From positions 1-64,000 of the forward strand of contig CAZRCW010000002.1 in the NCBI GenBank assembly GCA_964598725.1: 64,000 bases of DNA. The letters run 5' to 3'. This DNA is from JAGOTP01 sp964598725 (lineage in GTDB: Bacteria; Patescibacteriota; Patescibacteriia; 2-12-FULL-60-25). Position numbers and translations under genes: made by a program. The notes beneath the pieces were generated by a model, which was not told the origin of the DNA, made no database searches, and was given only the letters and a program-made list of their open reading frames with translations. This document shows positions 25,615-34,707 of this stretch, one piece after another. Positions within the stretch are counted from its first letter, which is position 1; every line of letters begins with the position of its first letter.

Positions 25615-26637
25615 CTACGGTTGGCGGAAAGTCAAAAGCGATTTGTGCGACATCGTGTATTCAATTGTGCGCTTCAAGCCATCATCTAACGTCACAAGCG
25701 GAATCCAACCGAGGGCTTCTTTTGATTTCGTCATATCCGGTAAACCCAGCTCCGACATAAAGAGGAGCGCCGGCTTCAAAGCGATATTCGAGACAGAACC
25801 CGTCATTTCTTTAATACGTTGTGCGACATCGATCAGCGGCATATCAACATCGCTGCCCAAATTCACGATCTGAACCTCTGGCGGCGCTTGCATCAGCTTC
25901 ATCATTCCGTCGACCACATCACCGACGTAGACCATGGAAGTCTTAAACGTCTCATCCCCATAGAGCTCCAGCTCTTTTCCATCCAAGGCGTTCGTAATGA
26001 AATCAGGGATCATCTGACCATCGTAGAGCGGCATACGCGGGCCGTACGTACGGAAAATGCGGGCGATACGGATATCGATTCCATGAACATTGCGGTACGT
26101 GGTGCAAGAGGCTTCGGCGAAACGTTTGCCCTCGTCATAACAGGCTCGTGGCGAATTCAAATCAGACGAACCGATTTCGGTTTCTTTAAAATTGTGACCG
26201 TCCGCAGGACGCGGACCGTAGACGACTGAACTCGAAGCGAAGACGGTCTTCGAACGATAACGAACGGCAACATCGAGCGCGTTTTTCATACCCAGCGAGT
26301 TGGCATACAATGTTTGCATGCGGTACTGATCAAACTTTTTCGGACTCGTCGGGCAAGCTAGGTGATAGATCTCTTGAATCCCTTGGAATTTCACGCGGAA
26401 GCGCGTCAGCTCGGGAAATTGCTCTGGATCGAAGGGAGCGTTGATATCATGACGAATGAATTCAAAATCCGGATGCTTGAGCAAGTGGTTGATGTTCGAA
26501 ACTTCACTCGTCGTGAAGTTATCCAAACAAATGACGCGCGCCTCTTGGAGCAGACGCTCGCACAGGTGAGACCCAATGAAACCGGCGCCACCGGTCACAA
26601 GGACATTCTTTTTTTCAAAGACAGGAGTTTCAGACAT
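25615..26637 (-). CDS. SDR NAD-sugar epimerase/decarboxylase
   Basis: 340 residues, extended short-chain dehydrogenase. NAD-binding GGAGFIG (16-22), SSSVVYGPRP, catalytic Y167-x3-K171 in ACYDEGKR, and RIFRTYGPRM. Sequence style is that of UDP-glucuronate decarboxylase, which makes UDP-xylose, but UDP-glucose epimerase-like activity is possible. It lies 43 bp from a paralogue on the same strand. Confidence 0.85.
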   Translation of the reverse strand: MSETPVFEKKNVLVTGGAGFIGSHLCERLLQEARVICLDNFTTSEVSNINHLLKHPDFEFIRHDINAPFDPEQFPELTRFRVKFQGIQEIYHLACPTSPKKFDQYRMQTLYANSLGMKNALDVAVRYRSKTVFASSSVVYGPRPADGHNFKETEIGSSDLNSPRACYDEGKRFAEASCTTYRNVHGIDIRIARIFRTYGPRMPLYDGQMIPDFITNALDGKELELYGDETFKTSMVYVGDVVDGMMKLMQAPPEVQIVNLGSDVDMPLIDVAQRIKEMTGSVSNIALKPALLFMSELGLPDMTKSKEALGWIPLVTLDDGLKRTIEYTMSHKSLLTFRQP

Positions 26638-26663
26638 ACGTAAAGAAAGGGACGAACAATAGA

Positions 26664-27680
26664 CTAGTGATAGATACCGACTTGTTGCCGATGCGAACGG
26701 GCGTAATCAACCATCTTCGCTAAACCGTCTTCGAGACGCACGAGCGGCACCCAATGAAGCAAGGTTCGAGCGCGCTGAAGATCCGGCAACGGGGCCTCGA
26801 ATTGAACCTTATCCTCCATCGGTTCAAAGCGAACGTGCGAAGAAGTATTCGTAATGCGAATCAGCTTCTCCGCGACTTCTGCCCACGACAGATCATGATC
26901 CGACCCAATATTCACGACCGTGACGTCCATCGCCGTACCCATGTGACGGGTTAAGCCATCAATCAAATCGCTCACATAACACAGTGAGACGCGCGCGCCT
27001 TCCGGCGCCCGAATGACGATATCTTCGCCATCCAGCGCGTTCATGATCATATCCGGCAGCATGTGCCCATCATGAATCTTCATGCGTGGACCATAGGTGC
27101 GGAAGATACGACTGATTTTCACATCGAGGCCATAGACGTCGGCGTAGGTATAGAGCACCGCTTCGCTGAAGCGTTTTCCTTCATCGTAGGCGCCGTGCGA
27201 CGTCAGGTGATCGATTAGACTCGGTGCTTCTTCACGGACATACGGCGACTCTGGACGACGCTGTCCATACAATACCGAGGATGATGCATAGAGAACCTTC
27301 GCTTTGTACTGTACCGCAATATCGAGGACATTTTTCAAACCAATCGAGTTGGTAAGAATCGTTGCAATTCGAAACTGTTCGAACTGGGATTTTGAAATGG
27401 GACAAGCCAGGTGATAGATCTCTTGAATCCCTTGTACATTCAACTTAAAACGATCAAGTTCAGACAACTTCTCCAAATTCAGCGGTTGCGTAATGTCATG
27501 GTTCACAAACTCAAATGATGGATGCTGAAGCAGGCCTTCGATATTGCGTGGCGTGCTACTCGAAAAGTTGTCGATGCAGATGACGTTCGCATCTTTGACG
27601 AGCGTTTCACAGAGTTGTGAACCGATAAATCCGGCGCCGCCGGTAACTAGAATATTTCGACGCGCAAAAGGAGCAGACAT
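26664..27680 (-). CDS. SDR NAD-sugar epimerase/decarboxylase, paralogue
   Basis: 338 residues with the same layout as the neighbouring gene: GGAGFIG, SSSVLYGQRRPESPY, catalytic GAYDEGKR, RIFRTYGPRM. The pair probably arose by tandem duplication and diverged; both may supply nucleotide sugars to the polysaccharide genes around them. ATG 27680 is the first ATG with the family start (APFARRNILVTGG). Confidence 0.85.
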   Translation of the reverse strand: MSAPFARRNILVTGGAGFIGSQLCETLVKDANVICIDNFSSSTPRNIEGLLQHPSFEFVNHDITQPLNLEKLSELDRFKLNVQGIQEIYHLACPISKSQFEQFRIATILTNSIGLKNVLDIAVQYKAKVLYASSSVLYGQRRPESPYVREEAPSLIDHLTSHGAYDEGKRFSEAVLYTYADVYGLDVKISRIFRTYGPRMKIHDGHMLPDMIMNALDGEDIVIRAPEGARVSLCYVSDLIDGLTRHMGTAMDVTVVNIGSDHDLSWAEVAEKLIRITNTSSHVRFEPMEDKVQFEAPLPDLQRARTLLHWVPLVRLEDGLAKMVDYARSHRQQVGIYH

Positions 27681-27719
27681 GGGCTGAGTATAGCACACAA
27701 CCAACGCGAACGAGATCCC

Positions 27720-29144
27720 CTACTTCACGACGATCTTTCCCGCTTTATCTACTTCCCAAGTTTGTTTTGTTTTGGCATCGGTGAAGACATAGCGGGCCCG
27801 TTTCACATTCCAAACGAGACGATCTTTGGTTTCTTTATTTGTGATTGGTGACCAACGCTTCAAAACGTAATTTGCCCCTTCTTTAACGATCACGCTCACG
27901 AACGGTTGGCTATCGCGTAGGCTCCAGACCTTCCACAACGGCTTCGGCGCGATCAACCAACGTAAGGTCGTAGTTGGTGTTTTGTAGTAGAAGGAGACGG
28001 ATGTTGAGGCTTCTTCGGTCGAAGTAGCCGGAGCCAGCGATACCGCAGGAATCACAACTGGCGTCGAGGGAGCCGTAGCCGCGGTTGTTACGACATTGAA
28101 GGCGAGCGCTGTCTGCAGTGCTTTGAGAGCATTTAAACGTCCGCTCCCCATCTTGCCTCGTTCACTCGACTTCAATGAACCTTCGATGTTATCAGCGCTT
28201 GAAACGATGATCTGATGCACTTGATCCGCTGTTAGATCTGGTCGGACACTTTTCACCAAGCTCGCCACGCCACTCACTAATGGAGCCGCTAAGCTCGTAC
28301 CCGTCATTCCCTCAAGATAGCGCTCGGCGGGACGTAAGCCCTCTTCTCTTCGCGGGTAACTAGGTCGTGCCCCGAAGAGGTCGTAGCCTGGCGCCGAGAT
28401 ATCCGTGCAGCGCACTCCATAGTTCGCGTATTGTGCATGTTGATCGAGCGCGTCCGTGCCACTCACCCCTACCACGATGTTTGTCTCTCCATCAAAACAC
28501 GCCGGATAGACTGGCTGTACATCCGTATCACGACCGGCTGGCAGCTCGCCATTCCCGGTCGCTGCAACCACCAAGACTCCCGCATCACGCGCACGCTTGA
28601 TCATTTCCGCTAAATCCGGACTCTCATCAAAACCTGCCAGACTCAAGTTGATCACGCTCGCTCCTTGATTGACCGCATAGCGAATCGCGCTCAAGACATT
28701 CTGAATCGTGCCAAACCCGTCTCCATCAAGTGCCGTTAGCGGCATGATGCGAGATGTTTGATTCACTCCCACCATCCCGATATGGTCGGACGAACGGGCA
28801 CCGATCAAGGACGCCACGAACGTACCATGACTCCAGGCTTCTTCCGCTTGATTCCGAATCTCCTGCGGCCGAACGTTATTCGAGTTCAATGCAAAATTCC
28901 ATCCGTTAATGTCATCGACGTAGCCGTTATGATCGTCGTCAATTCCATTCCCCGCGATCTCGCCTGGATTCACCCAGATCGCGTCTTTGAGGTCTGGATG
29001 TGTCACATCTACCCCTGCATCGATAACCGCAACGATCACTTCTTTAGTCGTCGTGGTTGGCAAGAGCTGCCAAGCCTGTGGAGCCTGAATCTGGCGTAAA
29101 TACCACTGTCTGCGCCAATAGGGATTATCATCCCCCCGGAACAA
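27720..29144 (-). CDS. Subtilisin-like S8 protease, frameshifted at its 5' end
   Basis: Secreted serine protease with an intact triad: D42 (VAVIDAGVD), H106 (SHGTFVASLIG) and S284 (GMTGTSLAAPLVSG), plus oxyanion N in ATGNGELP. The C-terminal ~150 residues form a separate beta-rich domain after a Thr/Ser/Pro linker. This frame has only a TTG start and lacks a signal peptide; a perfect signal peptide sits just upstream in another frame (29128-29235). Loss of one C from the six-C run 29132-29137 would join them into a ~510-residue secreted protease. Confidence 0.85.
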   Translation of the reverse strand: MFRGDDNPYWRRQWYLRQIQAPQAWQLLPTTTTKEVIVAVIDAGVDVTHPDLKDAIWVNPGEIAGNGIDDDHNGYVDDINGWNFALNSNNVRPQEIRNQAEEAWSHGTFVASLIGARSSDHIGMVGVNQTSRIMPLTALDGDGFGTIQNVLSAIRYAVNQGASVINLSLAGFDESPDLAEMIKRARDAGVLVVAATGNGELPAGRDTDVQPVYPACFDGETNIVVGVSGTDALDQHAQYANYGVRCTDISAPGYDLFGARPSYPRREEGLRPAERYLEGMTGTSLAAPLVSGVASLVKSVRPDLTADQVHQIIVSSADNIEGSLKSSERGKMGSGRLNALKALQTALAFNVVTTAATAPSTPVVIPAVSLAPATSTEEASTSVSFYYKTPTTTLRWLIAPKPLWKVWSLRDSQPFVSVIVKEGANYVLKRWSPITNKETKDRLVWNVKRARYVFTDAKTKQTWEVDKAGKIVVK

Positions 29145-29235
29145 TGGTCGTCGCGGCTCGAACCGGTAATGCCGAAAAAACCGCTAAAACAAGCGCTAAA
29201 ACGGCTCCGAGACGACGCGAAGAGACAAAGGGCAT
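29128..29235 (-). pseudogene. Out-of-frame signal peptide of the S8 protease
   Basis: ATG 29235 opens MPFVSSRRLGAVLALVLAVF SALPVRA, a good Sec signal ending at an AxA-like site, then TTIVPGG and a stop. With one G fewer in the minus-strand G6 run the frame continues as VPGDDNPYWRRQ into the protease. Either a sequencing or assembly indel, a real inactivating mutation, or slippage. Confidence 0.75.
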
Positions 29236-29243
29236 AATAGACA

Positions 29244-30656
29244 ATGCGTTCCAAGAAAGCGTACAGTATTCCCATCGAAAGAGCCACCGGCTTTGTTATG
29301 CAAAAACGTCACCAACACGCGAAACGAACGCTCCTCATGATCGGAGACTTCCTGGTCTTTGAGTTGTCGTTGATTTTAGCGCTCGCCGGTCGCTACGGCG
29401 GCATCCATGAAGCCGACATCGCCATTCACTTGGCGCCTTTCAGCATCCTGTTCTTATTTTGGATGGCAGGCCTCTACGCCGCCGGACTCTACAACCTCCG
29501 CCTGCTTCGTAACCCATTGCGTATCTTCCGCGCCTTTGCTGAAGGCATGATCGGAAACTTGTTGGTTGGACTTGCCTTTTTCTACTTGGTTCCGGGTCTG
29601 AGCATCACGCCACGCACGAACCTGTTCCTTACGTTCACGATTGCTTTACTGTTGGGGTACGCCTGGCGCTTGCTCTTCTTGCGCTTCGTTGATCGTCGTC
29701 TCACTACCGGTCGCGTGCTCTTCATCGGTCGACCGGAAGAAGAACCAGAAGTTCGCCATCTGTTGGAGCAGAGCTCACTTGGTTTTCAGCTTGCAGCGAC
29801 CTTTACGCCGAATTCCGAACTCTCGGACGAAGCGTTAGCCGAAGCGCTCGATCGAATGGTGAAAGACCATCAGATTACCCTGGCCGTACTCGGTCAGCAG
29901 TCGCAGGATACAGCCAGCATGGATCGCTTGCTCTACGGCCTCCTCCTCAACTCCGTCGGCTTGATCGACCGTGCCGAGGTCGAAGAACTTACAACGGGCC
30001 GCATTCCGCTTCGGTTCGTGTCGGATCGTTGGTTCCTGACACACATCCACGAAAGCGAGAAACACTGGTACGAGAACGTGAAACGCTATTTTGATATCGC
30101 CGCCGCGGTACCTTTCGGCATCATCACGCTCGTTCTCCTGCCGTTCCTTGCGCTTGCGATCCGCATCAGTTCACCCGGTCCGATTCTCTATAGCCAGGTT
30201 CGTGTTGGGTATCAAGGAAAACTGATCCGTATTTGGAAGTTGCGCACGATGCGTATCGATGCCGAAGCTTCTGGACCACAATTCACCTCTGATACCCGTC
30301 ACGATCCACGTATTACCAAGATCGGTCGCCTGCTCCGTCAGCTCCGTTTGGATGAGCTCCCTCAGATCTGGAACGTGTTCCGCGGCGACTTGTCGTTCGT
30401 TGGCCCACGCCCAGAACGCCCAGAGTTCGTTGAACCGTTGATTAAGAAAATGCCGTATTACGCGCTGCGCCACCTGACTCGTCCAGGCCTCACCGGTTGG
30501 GCACAAGTTGTTTGGCTCACTCCAACCGCCACTCTCGACGACAACCTAATCAAGCTCCAGTACGATTTATATTATATTAAACATCGTTCGTTCGCACTTG
30601 ATGCTGCCATCCTACTCAAAACGATTGGCATCGTGATTCGTCGTCAGGGAACGTAA
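29244..30656 (+). CDS. Polyprenyl sugar-phosphate transferase (WbaP/WcaJ-like)
   Basis: 470 residues. Four or five N-terminal membrane helices, a Rossmann-like middle domain (GRVLFIGRPEEEPEVR), then the C-terminal bacterial sugar transferase domain: KRYFDIAAAVPFGI, SPGPILYSQVRVG, IWKLRTMR, LRLDELPQIWNVFRGD, FVGPRPERPEF. It starts a lipid-linked polysaccharide by moving a sugar phosphate to undecaprenyl phosphate. Its ATG is 8 bp from that of the divergent protease; CATAAT ends 5 nt before it, consistent with a leaderless start. truB begins 1 bp after its stop. Confidence 0.9.
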   Translation: MRSKKAYSIPIERATGFVMQKRHQHAKRTLLMIGDFLVFELSLILALAGRYGGIHEADIAIHLAPFSILFLFWMAGLYAAGLYNLRLLRNPLRIFRAFAEGMIGNLLVGLAFFYLVPGLSITPRTNLFLTFTIALLLGYAWRLLFLRFVDRRLTTGRVLFIGRPEEEPEVRHLLEQSSLGFQLAATFTPNSELSDEALAEALDRMVKDHQITLAVLGQQSQDTASMDRLLYGLLLNSVGLIDRAEVEELTTGRIPLRFVSDRWFLTHIHESEKHWYENVKRYFDIAAAVPFGIITLVLLPFLALAIRISSPGPILYSQVRVGYQGKLIRIWKLRTMRIDAEASGPQFTSDTRHDPRITKIGRLLRQLRLDELPQIWNVFRGDLSFVGPRPERPEFVEPLIKKMPYYALRHLTRPGLTGWAQVVWLTPTATLDDNLIKLQYDLYYIKHRSFALDAAILLKTIGIVIRRQGT

Positions 30657-30657
30657 T

Positions 30658-31362
30658 ATGGACGGCCTCTTGCTCGTCGATAAACCGGTTGGCTGTACCT
30701 CACACGACATCGTGGATCGTGTTCGCAAAGCCTTAAAGATCCGTGCTGTCGGTCACGCCGGAACCCTTGATCCATTCGCTTCTGGCTTACTGATTCTGGG
30801 CATCAACAAAGGGACGAAAGCGTTGACTCCCCTGGTTGGCTTGGACAAAGACTACGAGGTGACGATCGAACTTGGAAAACGCACGGACACCTTTGATTCA
30901 GAGGGTGAAGTGACGGAAGAGATGGATCTAAACAAACCACAACCAACGTTCGAACAGATCAAACAGGCACTCATCCCCTTCACAGGTACCTTCTTGCAGA
31001 AAGCTCCGCTCTATTCAGCGAAGAAGTTGAATGGAACACCTCTCTACAAACTTGCTCGTGCCGGAACAGCCACCGAGGATCTTCGTCCGAGTAAAGAGAT
31101 TACTATATCCTCGCTTGAGATTCGTTCATACGAATGGCCAAAGCTTTCATTAGGCGTTCACGCTTCGTCTGGCACCTACATACGTTCACTGGCAGACGAT
31201 CTCGGACAAGCGCTTGGTGTCGGTGGCTATGCCATCGAGCTACGTCGCACCACGATCGGGAAGTACTCGATCGAACAGTCGCTCTCAGGCAACGAACTTA
31301 CTCCAGAAAAAATCGCTGAAAAGCTCTTACCCCTAGCTTCGCTCACGAGCACGCAGCAATAG
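30658..31362 (+). CDS. truB: tRNA pseudouridine(55) synthase TruB
   Basis: 234 residues. Makes pseudouridine 55 in the T loop of tRNA. Catalytic Asp38 in GHAGTLDPFASG, followed by YEVTIELGKRTDTFDSEG and YSAKKLNGTPLYKLARAG; GTYIRSLADDLGQAL near residue 180. The C-terminal PUA domain is missing or very short, as in some compact genomes. Its 3' end overlaps the convergent recQ gene by 30 bp. Confidence 0.93.
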   Translation: MDGLLLVDKPVGCTSHDIVDRVRKALKIRAVGHAGTLDPFASGLLILGINKGTKALTPLVGLDKDYEVTIELGKRTDTFDSEGEVTEEMDLNKPQPTFEQIKQALIPFTGTFLQKAPLYSAKKLNGTPLYKLARAGTATEDLRPSKEITISSLEIRSYEWPKLSLGVHASSGTYIRSLADDLGQALGVGGYAIELRRTTIGKYSIEQSLSGNELTPEKIAEKLLPLASLTSTQQ

Positions 31363-33165
31363 ACGAACCAAACGTAGCTCTTCAAACGAGAACCCCTCAC
31401 CGAGTTTTTGCCGTACCGGCGTCAGCGCGAAATTCCCTGTCGCCTGAAACGTCTGCTTGATGAGCTCGAAACGTTCTGGGGGAAACGAGATATGCTTAAG
31501 TGAAAGCGCCTGCCCTTGTGACAGAGCTTCTTCGAGATGCTGAATGATAGTTCCAAGGGTCAGTGAACGAAGCGCGGCGACTTCTTCAAGCGATTTGCCA
31601 GACGTCACGAGCTCTTTCGTTTGTGATGCTGAATCTCCCAACGCTTTCTTCGCAACAGAAGCCGTCTGAACCGGCTTGGCGACAATGGTCGTCTTCTCTG
31701 GCCAGCCATGTTCTGCCGCATACAACTTGATGACGGCGAGGAAGCCTTCTCCGTACTGTTCGAGTTTTGTCTGACCGATACCGAAGACCTGTGGCAACTC
31801 CTCAAGACTGCGTGGCCATTTGATTGCCAAATCTGCCAACGTCCGATCACCAAAGATAACGTAGGGCGGAACACCACGTTCTTTTGAGAGTTTCAGACGG
31901 TACGCACGCAAGGCTTCGAATAAACCTGGATCGTAATCGACGGCTTCGGTAAGTCCTTTCGAGAAGACGAACTCGTCTTTCTGCGGTTTACAGATATCAC
32001 AGCCTTCACAGTTCCCAAACGAGCGAGTTTCACCAAAATAATGCAACAAGAACTCACGGCGACAGGTCGCGAGCTGGCCGTAATCGACCATCTGTCGAAG
32101 CTGCTCGAAGGCTCGCTGTCGCTCCTGGACGCTTTGCATCTCGCGAATAAACATCTCTTGCTTCACACGATCACCGGCCGAGTAGAATAGCAAACACTGA
32201 CTCGGCAACCCATCACGACCGGCACGGCCGGTTTCTTGATAGTAGCCTTCGACGGACTTTGGAAGGTCCATATGAACGACCAAGCGTACGTCCGGCTTAT
32301 CGATCCCCATCCCGAAAGCGATCGTCGCAGCGATGACAGGAACTTCATCGCGAATGAAGCGTTCTTGGACACGAGCGCGCTCTTCTTGCGGAATGCCGGC
32401 ATGATAGGCGGCCGCATTCACGCCATTTAAACGCAAACGTTCAGCCACTTGCTCAGTGCTTTTACGCGAAAAACAATAGATGATGATCGCCTCATCTTTA
32501 CGACTCCGAACTTCATGCAATAAACGATCGAAGGCCTGTTTCTTCGGTAAGACACGATAAAACAAATTCGTCCGATTAAAGCTGGATTGAAAGACTTTTC
32601 CTTCGCGGAAATTGAGCTGGGCGAGAATGTCTTGCTTTACACGTGGGTTAGCGGTCGCCGTGAGCGCGATCAGACGAGCCGTTGGATACAGATCTCGCAA
32701 GCTGTTCAACTGACGATACTCGGGACGAAAATCATGCCCCCATTCGGAGATACAATGCGCTTCGTCGATTGCGATTAAGGAAACGGGTAACTGACGCAGA
32801 TCAGCACGCATTTGAAGCACAGGAACACGTTCCGGAGCGATGTAGAGCAATTTGATTTTTCCAGCCAACGCATCACGCCAAATCTTTTCGGCTTCAGCCG
32901 CTGGCAAAGAACTGTTCACATACGCCGCTGCGATCCCGTTCGCTTTCAATGTATCCACCTGATCCTTCATCAAAGCGATCAGTGGTGAGATCACCAATGT
33001 CAGCCCAGGCGAGGCCAAAGCCGGGATCTGAAAACACAACGACTTTCCCCCACCCGTCGGCATTAAAACCAGCGCGTCCTTCCCGGACATCACATACTCA
33101 ATCACCTCCCGCTGAAGCGGGCGGAACTCGGAATAGCCAAAGTACGTTTTTAAGAGCTGCTGCAT
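31333..33165 (-). CDS. recQ: ATP-dependent DNA helicase RecQ
   Basis: 610 residues, 3'-5' superfamily 2 helicase. Motif I TGGGKS (37-42), DEAH (134-137), SAT-type ALTATA, motif VI QETGRAGRDG, the RecQ zinc site (CRREFLLHYFGE, NCEGCDICK), an HRDC domain (FEALRAYRLKLSKERGVPPY) and a C-terminal helix-turn-helix (LVTSGKSLEEVAALRSLTLG). Length is normal. ATG 33165 is the first ATG; a GTG two codons earlier is less likely. Confidence 0.93.
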   Translation of the reverse strand: MQQLLKTYFGYSEFRPLQREVIEYVMSGKDALVLMPTGGGKSLCFQIPALASPGLTLVISPLIALMKDQVDTLKANGIAAAYVNSSLPAAEAEKIWRDALAGKIKLLYIAPERVPVLQMRADLRQLPVSLIAIDEAHCISEWGHDFRPEYRQLNSLRDLYPTARLIALTATANPRVKQDILAQLNFREGKVFQSSFNRTNLFYRVLPKKQAFDRLLHEVRSRKDEAIIIYCFSRKSTEQVAERLRLNGVNAAAYHAGIPQEERARVQERFIRDEVPVIAATIAFGMGIDKPDVRLVVHMDLPKSVEGYYQETGRAGRDGLPSQCLLFYSAGDRVKQEMFIREMQSVQERQRAFEQLRQMVDYGQLATCRREFLLHYFGETRSFGNCEGCDICKPQKDEFVFSKGLTEAVDYDPGLFEALRAYRLKLSKERGVPPYVIFGDRTLADLAIKWPRSLEELPQVFGIGQTKLEQYGEGFLAVIKLYAAEHGWPEKTTIVAKPVQTASVAKKALGDSASQTKELVTSGKSLEEVAALRSLTLGTIIQHLEEALSQGQALSLKHISFPPERFELIKQTFQATGNFALTPVRQKLGEGFSFEELRLVRLLLRARERS

Positions 33166-33239
33166 AGTCACTCTTCTACACCGTTGTCAGAAACCTGGAT
33201 AGTCGTCAACGCTGAAAAGATCTTTTTTGATACGAAGAA

Positions 33240-33311
33240 GCGCACCGCCGAAGGGGAAGAGCGCGAGGATCACCCTGCGGTGATGCGCTTCTTCCCCCTC
33301 ACGCGATGCGC
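33240..33311 (-). terminator. Nested hairpin after islet D1
   Basis: A ~20-bp imperfect stem between 33285-33311 and 33240-33264 encloses a perfect inner hairpin ATCACC/GGTGAT (33269-33284). CTTCTTCG follows on the minus strand, but no clean T-run. Same layout as other islet 3' ends. Confidence 0.6.
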
Positions 33312-33322
33312 AAGAGTGCGTC

Positions 33323-33853
33323 CTACATGAGGACGTCGTTGATGGAGGGTGTGCCAGGAACCTGACACACAGGCGAGGCCGCGTACACCGCGAGCCGCTG
33401 TAGCTCGGCGAGCGGAACCGGGATCTGGTCGGCCTGGGTCGGGCCCAGGTTGCGGACCGACTGGATCAGCACGACCAGTCGCTGCAGCTCGGGGATGCAG
33501 CTCGTAATCCGGTTGGCCGCCACCTCGTCGTGAGCGATCTGCGCCGCACGGCTCAGGCGCAGCACGCCGGCAGCCACTCCGTTGCGGCAGTCGAAGGCAG
33601 CAGTCGCGTCGTCGGAGAGGGCGGTGATCGCGCGCAGCCCCTCCTCAGCCACCCAGGCCTCGACGATGGGCTGCCGAGGTTCGGAAGGCAGCCAGAGCGA
33701 AGCCCGCGGGATGTAGCAGGCGTGCGGAGCCGCCGTCGCAACCGGAGCCACGGTGATCGGGGCAGCGGTACGAGTTGCGGAACTGCGCGTGGTAGCGCAG
33801 CCGAAGAGGGTGACGAGCGAGATGGCCAGAGTGAGACGATTCAGCAAGCTCAC
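33323..33853 (-). CDS. Lipoprotein of unknown function (islet D1)
   Basis: 176 residues from a GTG with AAAGGA 10 nt upstream. Lipoprotein signal (LLNRLTLAISLVTLF then GC, lipobox L-F-G-C) followed by ATT and an Ala/Thr/Pro-rich linker. The mature helical domain has a few Cys residues (ACYIP, DCRNG, SCIPE, VCQVP). The GCATT after the lipobox recurs in two other islet lipoproteins (51163 and 51562). No family recognised. GC-rich, with its own promoter, hairpin leader and terminator. Confidence 0.72.
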   Translation of the reverse strand: MSLLNRLTLAISLVTLFGCATTRSSATRTAAPITVAPVATAAPHACYIPRASLWLPSEPRQPIVEAWVAEEGLRAITALSDDATAAFDCRNGVAAGVLRLSRAAQIAHDEVAANRITSCIPELQRLVVLIQSVRNLGPTQADQIPVPLAELQRLAVYAASPVCQVPGTPSINDVLM

Positions 33854-33911
33854 GAGAGTGGGTTCCTTTCGAAGGTTCACAGAGATTACGACGAGCCGTA
33901 TGCCGTCGGTC

Positions 33912-33970
33912 TCAGATCACACAAACTTGGCTCCAATTCACTGCTTTAGAGACAAATTTGTGTGATCTGA
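33912..33970 (-). promoter_or_regulatory. 18-bp hairpin in 5' leader of islet D1
   Basis: TCAGATCACACAAATTTG pairs with CAAGTTTGTGTGATCTGA with one mismatched or G:U position across a 23-nt loop. It begins about 14 nt after the predicted transcription start and ends about 58 nt before the GTG. Could stabilise the message or act as a regulator site. Confidence 0.7.
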
Positions 33971-33989
33971 AACACTCAATTAACATAAT

Positions 33990-34018
33990 ATAATAGCACA
34001 AATTTTGAATTTTGTCAA
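33990..34018 (-). promoter_or_regulatory. Islet D1 promoter
   Basis: Consensus TTGACA, 17-nt spacer, TATTAT on the minus strand. Confidence 0.8.
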
Positions 34019-34064
34019 TCATTTGAGGTTTTTATAAGAAACCATAATGGCTTTGTTCAGCTCT

Positions 34065-34130
34065 TAAAACGACGAACACCCGCTACCGAGCAGGGACGCT
34101 CAGGGCGAGCATTCGTCGGTGGCGGGCGTT
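34065..34130 (-). terminator. Long nested terminator of islet D2
   Basis: On the minus strand AACGCCCGCCACCGA pairs with TCGGTAGCGGGTGTT around a loop with an inner GCTC/GAGC hairpin; CGTCGTTTT follows. Nearly the same element, with compensating stem changes, ends the zinc-finger gene at 62608. Confidence 0.82.
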
Positions 34131-34144
34131 GTTGTAATTGTGGA

Positions 34145-34561
34145 TCAGAGTCCCCACATCTTCCTCTGAGTAGCCTGGATCACCTCATCAGTAACGATGA
34201 GACGTCGCTCAGAAGGATGGGGGGTGAACCTCGGGAGCTGTGAGGCTTGCCTGTACAGCACGTCCAGCTCGCGCTCCCATTCCTCACCAGGGATATAGAG
34301 GACGACCGTGAAGTCTTGCTGTTCGAATACCCGCTTTCGGCGGAAGAGGATGATGGTCGAAGAAGTGAGGCCGTAACCACCACGATCGAAATACGTCTCA
34401 ATCCAGAAAGGCGCGTTACGCACACAGTTACGTCGCCCGAACGACAGCGTGGGATGGCGCATCGTACTCGAGGTAACAACGAGTGCCTTGTGGCGGAAGC
34501 ATCTCTCCTCAGCTTGACGGCGTCTTTGGGCGATTTGTTCTTCCAACGAGTTGGTATCCAT
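34145..34561 (-). CDS. Small basic protein of unknown function (islet D2)
   Basis: 138 residues. An N-terminal charged helix (NSLEEQIAQRRRQAEERCF) precedes a beta-rich core (RNAPFWIETYFDRGGYGLTS, TIILFRRKRVFEQQDFTVVL) and a C-terminal helical segment. No signal peptide or membrane helix; probably cytoplasmic. No family recognised. Strong Shine-Dalgarno GGAAGGAG 6 nt before ATG 34561, near-consensus promoter and a long terminator make it a self-contained cassette between recQ and the acetolactate-synthase-like gene. Confidence 0.72.
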   Translation of the reverse strand: MDTNSLEEQIAQRRRQAEERCFRHKALVVTSSTMRHPTLSFGRRNCVRNAPFWIETYFDRGGYGLTSSTIILFRRKRVFEQQDFTVVLYIPGEEWERELDVLYRQASQLPRFTPHPSERRLIVTDEVIQATQRKMWGL

Positions 34562-34607
34562 GGTCGCGCTCCTTCCCCAATCCATGGGGAGTAAAGGTTC
34601 CGATCTA

Positions 34608-34636
34608 GATATAACATAATATTTACTCAATGTCAA
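34608..34636 (-). promoter_or_regulatory. Islet D2 promoter
   Basis: Consensus TTGACA, 17-nt spacer, TATATC on the minus strand. Confidence 0.75.
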
Positions 34637-34669
34637 TTAAATGGCTCTGTTAAGGCATTTTCTTATAAA

Positions 34670-34697
34670 TTGCATTCTTCCTCTCTATCCTTAATAC
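34670..34697 (+). promoter_or_regulatory. Promoter of acetolactate-synthase-like gene
   Basis: TTGCAT, 16-nt spacer, TAATAC; the -10 ends 10 nt before the ATG, so the leader would be only a few nucleotides. Confidence 0.5.
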
Positions 34698-34707
34698 TAG
34701 ATCCACT

